Of a DNA stretch of 64,000 nucleotides, positions 36,012 through 42,872 are shown one piece after another (the first letter of the stretch is position 1; every line of letters begins with the position of its first letter). The notes beneath the pieces were generated by a model. It worked only from the letters and a program-made list of their open reading frames with translations. It did no database searches and was not told where the DNA came from. Source of the DNA: Trueperaceae bacterium (GTDB lineage: Bacteria > Deinococcota > Deinococci > Deinococcales > Trueperaceae); NCBI GenBank assembly GCA_036381595.1, contig DASVCN010000040.1:1-64000 (forward strand). Direction: 5' to 3'. The position numbers and the translations under genes are program-made.

Positions 36012-36027
36012 ACCGTGGAGGTACGGC

Positions 36028-37167
36028 ATGTCGAGGTGGTTACCCGTCCTGGTCCTGTTCATCGGAGTGGCGTTCGCACAGAACGACTCGCTCAAGGTGG
36101 CGTTCATCTACGTCGGGCCGGTAGGCGATTACGGCTTCTCCTACGCTCACGACCTGGGGCGCCAGGCGCTCGAGGAGGCGGTGCCCGAGGTCGAGACGGT
36201 CTACGTCGAGTCGGTGCCGGAGGCCGAGGTCGAACCGTTCATCGACCAGCTCGTTGCCGACGGCGCCGACGTGGTCATCGCAACCTCGTTCGGCTACGGC
36301 GACGGTGTGCTGGCGGCCGCTCGCCGTTACCCGGACGTGATCTTCGGTCATGCCACCGGGGTCAAGCGGGCTCCCAACGTCATGACCTTCATGGCCGACA
36401 TCTACCAGGTCTACTATCTCAACGGTCTCATCGCCGGCGCGCTCAGCGACTCGGATCGCATCGGCTACGTCGGGGCCTTCCCCATCCCCGAGGTGAAGCG
36501 CCACATCAACGCCTTCGCCATCGGCGCCAAGGAGGCGAACCCGGAAGCTGTGGTCGAAGTACGCTGGCTCTACTCCTGGTTCGACCCGGCCGGCGCCAAG
36601 GAGGCGACCGAGGCGCTGATGGCCGAAGGCGCAGACGTCTTCGGCTTCACCGAGGATACCCCCACCGTAATCCAGACCGCCGCAGAGGAAGGTTACCCCT
36701 CGTTCTCCCACTACGCCTCGATGCTGGAGTTCTCTCCCGATACAGTCGCTTCGGGCCAGCTGGTGCACTGGGAGACCATCCTGATCGACTTCATCGAGGG
36801 CGTACTGGCGGGCGAGTACACGACCGGGAACCTCCAGGACCTCGACTACTTCTGGCTGCTTGCCGAAGGAGCCGTAGAGCTGGGCGCCGAGCCCGGGATG
36901 CCCATCAACCCTGTCTACGAGGAGGAGTTGCGGGCTTACACGATCGAGCATCCCGAGTTCGGGCAGATAAGCGCGTGGGACCTCGTGTTCGAGCGTCTCG
37001 AGCAGATGTCTTCCTCGCCGGTCGAGTTCGACCCGTTCCAGGGGCCAACGCTCGACCGCAACGGCAACGTGGTCTACGAAGAGGGCGAGATGCCAACCGT
37101 CCCGGAGTTGCTCTCCATCCAGTGGGCGGCGGAGAACGTCGTGGGTCCGTGGGAGGGCGAGCCCTGA
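36028..37167 (+). CDS. BMP family (PnrA-like) substrate-binding protein
   Basis: Extracytoplasmic binding protein of the nucleoside-type importer, 379 residues. Signal peptide ends at VAFAQ (about residue 18) with no lipobox Cys, unlike many lipoprotein members. Family motifs include VAFIYVGPVGDYGFSYAHD and VIFGHATG. BMP proteins of this group bind purine nucleosides, which fits the guanine deaminase gene nearby. The ATG at 36028 has GGAGG 7 nt upstream. A 15-bp-stem hairpin follows the gene. Confidence 0.92.
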   Translation: MSRWLPVLVLFIGVAFAQNDSLKVAFIYVGPVGDYGFSYAHDLGRQALEEAVPEVETVYVESVPEAEVEPFIDQLVADGADVVIATSFGYGDGVLAAARRYPDVIFGHATGVKRAPNVMTFMADIYQVYYLNGLIAGALSDSDRIGYVGAFPIPEVKRHINAFAIGAKEANPEAVVEVRWLYSWFDPAGAKEATEALMAEGADVFGFTEDTPTVIQTAAEEGYPSFSHYASMLEFSPDTVASGQLVHWETILIDFIEGVLAGEYTTGNLQDLDYFWLLAEGAVELGAEPGMPINPVYEEELRAYTIEHPEFGQISAWDLVFERLEQMSSSPVEFDPFQGPTLDRNGNVVYEEGEMPTVPELLSIQWAAENVVGPWEGEP

Positions 37168-37190
37168 TCGACCGCTGAGGAAACTCCGGC

Positions 37191-37228
37191 AGGAGGCCGG
37201 TCGCCGGACACAGGGCGACCGGCCTCCT
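37191..37228 (+). terminator. long hairpin after BMP binding-protein gene
   Basis: AGGAGGCCGGTCGCC pairs perfectly with GGCGACCGGCCTCCT across 8 nt. No T-run follows, so it may protect the mRNA 3' end or terminate inefficiently. Confidence 0.7.
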
Positions 37229-37268
37229 CGCTACGAGGACCGATCGGACCATGAGCTGTCGACACCTT

Positions 37269-37320
37269 CCGCCTACTCGCGCAGGGAGGACCTATCGGCT
37301 CGTGCCGCCTACTCGCGCAG
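37269..37320. repeat. 36-bp-period imperfect duplication at SDR 3' end
   Basis: CCGCCTACTCGCGCAG occurs at 37269-37284 and at 37305-37320, with similarity extending a few bases either side. The second copy holds the stop codon of the minus-strand SDR gene and the first lies downstream of it. Confidence 0.85.
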
Positions 37321-38460
37321 CGAGGTTCGCCTCCCCGTTGCCGGTTCCAGCCTGCCGCTGCGCTCCTCTGGCTCTTCGTACAGGTACGGGTTGACGTACT
37401 CGTACCCGCCCCTCGCGCGTCCCAGCCTCCACTGGCGCCCGCTGTTCTCGCGTCTGCGGTTGGAGACCGCCCGCGCGGCCAGAAGGCCGACTCCCAGGAC
37501 CAGTGCTGCCGTTGCCGGGCGGCTCCAGGGGCTCAAGGTCCAGGTGGAGTAGAGGCTCCACCGCCTGCCTCTGGATTCAGGGCCCGCGGCGACGCTGTGG
37601 CCCGCGTCAATCGGCCGGCTCAGGTTGTCGGCCGCTCCGGAAGACTTGGGGACGCGAGTGCGCTGGCCACGGAAGCCGGCCATGGTGAGGAACCCGTCGA
37701 CCACGCCGGGTACGATCCCTTCGAGGGCCGCAAGGAGGCGCCCGCCGCCACCGACTACGAGTCGTCGGGTGGGATGCTCGGCGGCCCAAACGATGGCGCG
37801 GGCGACCAGCCTCGCATCGTAGACCGGCGGCATCCCCTTGGGGCGAACGCCGATCCGGGTGCGCGCGTGTTCGAAGAGTGGCGTGTCGATGGAGGACGGG
37901 AGGATCTCGGTGATCTGCACGGGCACCCGTTCGCGCTTCAACTCCACCCGCAACGCTTCGATCATCCCGTCCACCCCGTGCTTGGCGGCGGCGTAAGCGC
38001 TCTGGTAGGGGAGAGCGCGAACCGCTTCGATCGAGGAAACGCTGATGAAGGCGCCGCGCCCGTTCCTTCGCAGGTGGGGCAGGGCGGCCAGGGCGCCATT
38101 CGCCTGACCCAGAAGGTTCGTTCTGACCACCTGCTCGAACTCCGACGGTCTGGTCGCTTCGAACCGCGCGTAGAGCGACACCGCGGCGAGGTGGACCCAG
38201 GTGTCGAGCCGCCCGTACCGCTCGACCGCCTTCTCGGCGACGTCGCGCATCTGCTCGGGATCGGTGACATCGCCCGGGATCACCGTGACTTCACCGAAAC
38301 CCCGAATCGCCTCGGCCAACGAGTCGAGTCCCTCCTCGCCCCTGGCCGAGACCACCACCTTCGCTCCGCGCGACGCGAACTCGATCGCCGTTTCCCGTCC
38401 GATGCCGCTCGAGGCGCCCATCACGACTACGACTTGATCCTCCACCGGACGTAGCCTCAT
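37309..38460 (-). CDS. SDR family oxidoreductase with C-terminal membrane segment
   Basis: A 383-residue protein. Residues 1-260 are a classical SDR with MGASSGIGRE for cofactor binding, a Ser in VSSIEA and the catalytic YAAAK. After it comes a linker and a hydrophobic helix near residues 320-340 (ATAALVLGVGLLAA), then a basic tail with NPYLYEEPEE. Tail-anchored SDRs of this size are common but uncharacterised; the substrate is unknown. It is transcribed divergently from guaD. Confidence 0.87.
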   Translation of the reverse strand: MRLRPVEDQVVVVMGASSGIGRETAIEFASRGAKVVVSARGEEGLDSLAEAIRGFGEVTVIPGDVTDPEQMRDVAEKAVERYGRLDTWVHLAAVSLYARFEATRPSEFEQVVRTNLLGQANGALAALPHLRRNGRGAFISVSSIEAVRALPYQSAYAAAKHGVDGMIEALRVELKRERVPVQITEILPSSIDTPLFEHARTRIGVRPKGMPPVYDARLVARAIVWAAEHPTRRLVVGGGGRLLAALEGIVPGVVDGFLTMAGFRGQRTRVPKSSGAADNLSRPIDAGHSVAAGPESRGRRWSLYSTWTLSPWSRPATAALVLGVGLLAARAVSNRRRENSGRQWRLGRARGGYEYVNPYLYEEPEERSGRLEPATGRRTSLRE

Positions 38461-38615
38461 CGCATCCCCCTTCGTCCGGGCGCTTCGTCCGCCCGGTCCC
38501 GCATGTCGCGATGGTAGCCAGGCACGACGGCGTCCCTAGAGTGGTACGGCCACAGTCGCGCTCCCCACTGCCCGGCGCTTCGGCCTGCTCGGCAGGGCGA
38601 CGGGCTCCCCCGCGG

Positions 38616-38621
38616 TATCCT
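38616..38621 (+). promoter_or_regulatory. -10 box TATCCT, leaderless start
   Basis: TATCCT ends 6 nt before the GTG at 38628 of the guanine deaminase gene, which fixes that start. Confidence 0.55.
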
Positions 38622-38627
38622 CCCCTC

Positions 38628-39920
38628 GTGCCGGTGAAACTCTTCCGTGCTCAGCTGTTCCATACGCCCCGGAACCCGTTCGAAGCAGAGGACGCCCTCG
38701 AGGTCCTCTCGGACGGCTGCGTCGCCGTAGCTGGCGGAGTGGTCGAGGCGGTGGGTGACTTCGTAGCGGTGAGCGGCCGCTACCCCGATGCCGAGACCGT
38801 GGACGGCCGGGGCGGGATGCTCGTTCCCGGTTTCGTAGACACGCACGTGCACTATCCGCAGCTCCCCGTGATGGGCGCGATGGGATTGCACCTCCTCGAC
38901 TGGCTGGAGCAGCGGACATTGCCCGAGGAGGCTCGCTTCGCCAGCGAACCGTATGCCCGGGAACGGGCCCGTGCCTTCCTCGCGGCACTAGCGCGCAACG
39001 GCACCACCAGCGCGCTCGTTTTCGGCGCGCACTTCGCTGGCGCCATGCAGGTCTTCTTCGAGGAAGCCGAGGCATCCAAGCTCAGGATCACCTCCGGCCT
39101 GGTCGTCAGCGACAGAGAGCTAAGGGCCGACATGCACACCGATCCGGAGACGGCCTACCAGCAGAGTCGCGAGCTGGCTCTGCGCTGGCACGGCCGCGGC
39201 CGGCTGCGCTACGCGATCACCCCACGCTTCTCGCTCTCTTGCAGCGACGATCTGCTGGCTGCCTGCGGCATCCTGGCCCGCGAGCTGCCCGACCTGTTCG
39301 TCACCTCCCACCTCAACGAGACCATCGAGGAGATCAGGGCGGTCGCCGAACACTTCCCGCGGGCGCTCGACTACCTCGCGACCTACGAGCGGCACGATCT
39401 GGTCCACGGTCGCTCGCTCTTCGCCCACAACGTCCATCCAACCGAGAGTGAGCTGGAGCGGCTAGCTGCTGCCGGTTCCAAGGTATGCCACTGCCCTTCG
39501 AGCAACGCCTTCATAGGCAGTGGTCTCTTTCCGATGCGAGGTCACCTCGAGAAGGGCGTGGAGTTCGCCTTGGGCACCGACGTGGGCGCCGGGACCGGGC
39601 CGAGCCTGCTGCGCGAGGGCCTGGCGGCGTACAACGCTCAGATGATGCACGAGCGGGGGGTCACGTTGGGACCGGAGCATCTCCTCTACCTGGCGACGGC
39701 GGGGGGCGCGAGGGCGCTCGACCTGCCCCAGGTCGGGTGGTTCGCGCCGGGCATGGAGTTCGATGCGGTCCTGCTCCGGCCGCCCGCCGGTGGCACGCTG
39801 GTTGAGGTGTTGCGCCACGTGCCGTCGGCGCACGCAGCCCTGGCGGCGACCTTCACCCTCGGCGGCGAGGACTGCGTGAACCAGGTCTACGTGGCGGGAC
39901 AGGCGCTCCTCGGCGACTGA
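38628..39920 (+). CDS. guaD: guanine deaminase
   Basis: Hydrolyses guanine to xanthine and ammonia; zinc amidohydrolase of 430 residues, the normal size. Metal and substrate motifs are complete: VDTHVHYPQ, SHLNE, HCPSSNAFIGSG and GTDVGAGTG. These match guanine deaminase rather than other cytosine or adenosine deaminases. GTG start with a TATCCT box 6 nt upstream. It lies near a BMP-type nucleoside importer, so the pair suggests purine salvage or use as nitrogen source. Confidence 0.94.
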   Translation: MPVKLFRAQLFHTPRNPFEAEDALEVLSDGCVAVAGGVVEAVGDFVAVSGRYPDAETVDGRGGMLVPGFVDTHVHYPQLPVMGAMGLHLLDWLEQRTLPEEARFASEPYARERARAFLAALARNGTTSALVFGAHFAGAMQVFFEEAEASKLRITSGLVVSDRELRADMHTDPETAYQQSRELALRWHGRGRLRYAITPRFSLSCSDDLLAACGILARELPDLFVTSHLNETIEEIRAVAEHFPRALDYLATYERHDLVHGRSLFAHNVHPTESELERLAAAGSKVCHCPSSNAFIGSGLFPMRGHLEKGVEFALGTDVGAGTGPSLLREGLAAYNAQMMHERGVTLGPEHLLYLATAGGARALDLPQVGWFAPGMEFDAVLLRPPAGGTLVEVLRHVPSAHAALAATFTLGGEDCVNQVYVAGQALLGD

Positions 39921-39956
39921 CGCTCCCGGGCGAGCGCAGGCCCTCGGTGTGAGGGA

Positions 39957-39962
39957 TAGACT
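39957..39962 (+). promoter_or_regulatory. -10 box TAGACT, leaderless start
   Basis: TAGACT ends 7 nt before the ATG at 39970. An in-frame start further upstream at 39949 would place this box inside the gene. Confidence 0.55.
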
Positions 39963-39969
39963 TGAGCGC

Positions 39970-40761
39970 ATGCTCGTTCACGTCGTTGCCGACTACGGCC
40001 AGGGCGACCTGGCATTCGCGGAGGTAGCCCAGCGCCTGCTCCTGCAACTGCCGAAGGCGCAACTCGTCTACACGGCAGTCCCGCCCTTCGCCACCCTGGC
40101 CGCCGGATTCTGCGTCGCCCAACTCGCTCTCAACGAAAGCCCCTCGCAGATGGCGGTTTTCCAGAACGTCGCGCCGCGAGGCGACGACCGAAGCGCCCGC
40201 CGCGACAACGACGGCGAGAGGCTCGTCTGCGCCCGCCTCGCGGACGGCAAGCTGGTGGTCGGCCCCAACTCCGGCTTCGCTTTCTCCTTCGTCCGGGAGG
40301 CGGCCAGCGAACTCCACTTCGTGAAGGTCTCGTCCGGAGGGTCGCAGTTCCGGTCCCGTGACATCTTCGCCTGGGCGTTCGGTCGGATCGTCGCCGGCGA
40401 CCGCACCCTGCTCGGCGACCCGGTGCCCGACGCCGCCGTGCCACCGGTCCCCAGGGATTCGATCGCTTACGTCGACGGCTACGGGAATCTCAAGACCACC
40501 CTCGGGCATGCCGGCCTTCAGCCCGGCGAAACCGTGCCGGTCCGGATCGGCGAGGTCGAACGGACCGCCCTGGTCGCCGGAGGCGGCTTCGACGTCCCGG
40601 ATGGCGAGCTCGCCTTCGCCCCCGGCTCGAGCGGTTGGCCTCTGCCCGATGGAAGCTCTGTCAGGTTCCGCGAACTCTTCCTGCGCGGAGGCAACGCCTG
40701 GGCGGCCTTCGGTCGACCACCGGTCGGAAGCAGGATCGCCTTGGGCGTCGTGTCCAGCTAA
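39970..40761 (+). CDS. SAM hydroxide adenosyltransferase (DUF62) family protein
   Basis: A 263-residue protein related to the enzymes that split S-adenosylmethionine with water into adenosine and methionine. N-terminal VADYGQGDLAFAEV, central VVGPNSGFAFSF and the C-terminal domain motif VDGYGNLKTT fit the family. The first motif is divergent from the usual TDFG..D, so the reaction is less certain. Start set by the TAGACT box. Adenosine production would connect with the purine genes upstream, but no experiment is implied by sequence alone. Confidence 0.72.
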   Translation: MLVHVVADYGQGDLAFAEVAQRLLLQLPKAQLVYTAVPPFATLAAGFCVAQLALNESPSQMAVFQNVAPRGDDRSARRDNDGERLVCARLADGKLVVGPNSGFAFSFVREAASELHFVKVSSGGSQFRSRDIFAWAFGRIVAGDRTLLGDPVPDAAVPPVPRDSIAYVDGYGNLKTTLGHAGLQPGETVPVRIGEVERTALVAGGGFDVPDGELAFAPGSSGWPLPDGSSVRFRELFLRGGNAWAAFGRPPVGSRIALGVVSS

Positions 40762-40764
40762 CGC

Positions 40765-42279
40765 TCAGGCACAACCCTTGTCCGGCAGGGTGAAGTAGAA
40801 GGTGGCGCCTTGGCCCACGGCGCCCTTGGCCCAGATCCGACCCTGGTGCCGGTGCACGATCCGCTGCGCGGTCGCCAGCCCCACCCCGCGCCCCTCGAAC
40901 TGCTTGGGGCTGTGAAGGCGCTGGAACGGGACGAAGAGCTTATCGGCATAACGCTCGTCGAAGCCGGCGCCGTTGTCGCTCACGTAGTAGACTCTCTCGC
41001 TCCCCTGCAGGTCGCAACCGACTCTCACCGAAGCGTCCGAGCGGTCCCGAGTGAACTTCCAGGCGTTGTCGAGGAGCGTCCTCAGGAGGATGCGCAACAG
41101 CGACTCGTCGGCGCACACCTCCAGACCCTCCTCGACCTCGACCGTCACTTCGCGGTCCTGCAGTTCCTGCCTGATCGCGCTCACCGTCTCGCGGGCGATC
41201 CCGCTCAGGCTCACCCTCCGCTCGTTCAGGCCGCCCCGCGTCATGCGGGAGAGGGTCAGCAGGGCATCGAGCAGCTGTCCCATGCGGGTAGCGCTGGCAC
41301 GGACCCGCTCGAGGTAGCCGCGCGCCTCCTCGGGAATCGTCTCCCCGTACTCCTCTTCCAGTAGGCTCGAGAAACCGTCTATGCCTCGTAGTGGCGCCCT
41401 CAGGTCGTGGCTGACGCTGTAGTTGAAGGCGTCCAGCTCCTCGTTCAGCGCCGAGAGTTCGGCGGTGCGCCGCTCGATGCGTTGCTCGAGGGTGAGGTTC
41501 AGCTTCCGCACCTCCTCCTCGGCCCGCTTGCGAGCGGTTATGTCGCTGACGATCCCCACCGCATAGAGCGGTTGGCCCTCTCCGTCGCGGATGCACGATA
41601 CCGTCAGGCTGGCCCATATCACGGTGCCGTCCTTGCGGCGGTAGCGCTTCTCGAGGTCGAACTGGTCTCGTTCGCCCGCGTAGAGCTCCCCCAGCAGTCG
41701 GAGATCCTCGGCGAGGTCGTCCGGGTGCGTGACCTGCTTGAGATTTAGTGCGAGGACCTCCTCGCGGTCGTAGCCCAACATGGTGCAGAAGCGGTCGTTG
41801 ACCTCGAGCCATTCGCCATCGGGCCCGGCCCGCACGATCCCCACCGCGGCGTTCTCGAACACCGCCCGATACTTCCGGTCGCTCTCCTGCTGGGCTTCTT
41901 CGAGTCGGCGCTGCTCGGTGATGTCCAGTCCGTAGGCGAAGAACCCCGACACGGTTCCACCGACGAGGTGAGGGGTGTAGATCGTGTTGACGAAGCGCAG
42001 CCCTAAGCGAGGAAGTTTCACCCACTGGCGATAGGAGGCCGTTTCTCCGCGCAGAGCCTCGGTCACATGGGGGGCGATAGACGAATACAGCTCCTCGCCC
42101 AGGACATCACGCACGTGCCGACCGAGCATCTCTTCGGGCCTGAACCCGAGCAGATCCGCGTAGCGCTGATTGACGTAGCGATAGCAGACCAGATCGTCGA
42201 TGTAGGCGACGAACATGGGGGCATGGCGGAGGAACAACTCGGGCGCGATCTCAGGCGCCGACTGAAGGTGGTCGTTCAA
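40765..42279 (-). CDS. PAS-PAS sensor histidine kinase, soluble
   Basis: Cytoplasmic kinase of 504 residues with two PAS domains (about 10-125 and 135-260), a coiled coil, HisKA with phospho-accepting His291 in VSHDLRAP, and a HATPase with DNAWKF, DNGAGF and GRGVGLA. The C-terminal half is closely similar to the kinase at 1085-3118. The start is taken as TTG 42279 because AGGAG lies 5 nt upstream; the GTG two codons earlier directly abuts AGGA and has no room for ribosome binding. No receiver gene is adjacent. The TTG overlaps the stop of a possible 17-codon upstream ORF as TTGA. Confidence 0.9.
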   Translation of the reverse strand: MNDHLQSAPEIAPELFLRHAPMFVAYIDDLVCYRYVNQRYADLLGFRPEEMLGRHVRDVLGEELYSSIAPHVTEALRGETASYRQWVKLPRLGLRFVNTIYTPHLVGGTVSGFFAYGLDITEQRRLEEAQQESDRKYRAVFENAAVGIVRAGPDGEWLEVNDRFCTMLGYDREEVLALNLKQVTHPDDLAEDLRLLGELYAGERDQFDLEKRYRRKDGTVIWASLTVSCIRDGEGQPLYAVGIVSDITARKRAEEEVRKLNLTLEQRIERRTAELSALNEELDAFNYSVSHDLRAPLRGIDGFSSLLEEEYGETIPEEARGYLERVRASATRMGQLLDALLTLSRMTRGGLNERRVSLSGIARETVSAIRQELQDREVTVEVEEGLEVCADESLLRILLRTLLDNAWKFTRDRSDASVRVGCDLQGSERVYYVSDNGAGFDERYADKLFVPFQRLHSPKQFEGRGVGLATAQRIVHRHQGRIWAKGAVGQGATFYFTLPDKGCA

Positions 42280-42329
42280 ATGCACTCCTGCCCGACAGGT
42301 TGGGTACCAGGGACTTCGAAGTTCCGCAT
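42276..42329 (-). CDS. possible 17-codon leader ORF of PAS kinase
   Basis: A short ORF (MRNFEVPGTQPVGQECI) ends in TGA that overlaps the TTG start of the kinase. The kinase ribosome site lies inside it, so its translation could gate the kinase. There is no independent evidence that it is translated. Confidence 0.25.
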   Translation of the reverse strand: MRNFEVPGTQPVGQECI

Positions 42330-42378
42330 GGTGCTGATGTCGATTATTGCAGGTCGGCCGGACCTTCCGGTGTGGCGT

Positions 42379-42396
42379 AAGGCCGGGTCCGGCCTT
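42379..42396. repeat. palindrome AAGGCCGG-GT-CCGGCCTT
   Basis: Perfect 8-bp arms around GT. There is no adjacent gene end and no T-run, so its role is unclear. Confidence 0.6.
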
Positions 42397-42398
42397 CG

Positions 42399-42419
42399 AT
42401 TAACTGAACGGTCGTTAAT
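42399..42419. promoter_or_regulatory. operator-like ATTAAC-N9-GTTAAT
   Basis: Perfect 6-bp arms. The core TGAACGGTCGTTAA is close to sites bound by TetR-family regulators (TGAACGACCGTTCA type). No TetR gene is visible in the window. Confidence 0.4.
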
Positions 42420-42709
42420 GCCCTCCTCAGCCTCGACCAGCGCGCGACGGATAATCTCGGGATGTGGCGGCCCTGTCCCTCCGCATCCCGGAAAGCCGCC
42501 ATATGTAAGGTCTCGCCGGCCTCCCCTCATGCCGGCGAGACTCATTGGTGGGCCGCTGTCCCCCGTGGCCGAGCCCCCCGAACCCAGCGAATCGACTGGG
42601 CCCGTCCCGCCACCAGGGTGCGCGTCTGACTGGTCCGAAGAGCGCAGCCAGGTCGGCCAGGCCTTTTCTGAGAACCGGCCTTCTGCGTGGGGATCTCATC
42701 CGCCTCAAA

Positions 42710-42730
42710 CTTGACATACAGACACTCATA
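42710..42730 (+). promoter_or_regulatory. HAIR-like (HspR) element before dnaK
   Basis: CTTGACA-N7-ACTCATA matches the HspR inverted repeat CTTGAGT-N7-ACTCAAG at 10 of 14 arm positions with the exact spacing. It lies just upstream of the dnaK -35 box. Confidence 0.55.
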
Positions 42731-42734
42731 TCTG

Positions 42735-42764
42735 TTGACATTGTCCGTCCAACGCTGCTATACT
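42735..42764 (+). promoter_or_regulatory. dnaK promoter
   Basis: -35 TTGACA at 42735-42740 and -10 TATACT at 42759-42764 with TGC before it; spacer 18 bp. It is a near-consensus housekeeping-sigma promoter, the strongest in the window. Confidence 0.85.
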
Positions 42765-42872
42765 CCCTCCCAGTGAGAGTCCTGCGCGATGCGCGTTCAT
42801 CAAAGTTGAATGCGCTGCCGCGGGCCGCGCTCCTGAAGTGAGCCCCCATACCCGAACCAGAGGAGACAGCAG

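Larger units (their letters stand above)
42280..42872. other. 593-bp gap between PAS kinase and dnaK
   Basis: Besides the possible 17-codon ORF, I see no convincing protein gene here; the longer open frames have no ribosome site and biased composition. The left part has a perfect palindrome (42379-42396) and an operator-like inverted repeat (42399-42419). The right part has the dnaK promoter and a HAIR-like element (42710-42764). Confidence 0.7.

Noticed and set aside
35116-36027. long open frame upstream of and in phase with the BMP binding protein
   Set aside because: It lies inside permease 2 in another phase; the real start is the ATG at 36028 with ribosome site and signal peptide.
42545-42841. 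98-codon open frame running into the dnaK leader
   Set aside because: It overlaps the dnaK promoter and transcript start, lacks a ribosome site and has shadow-like composition.
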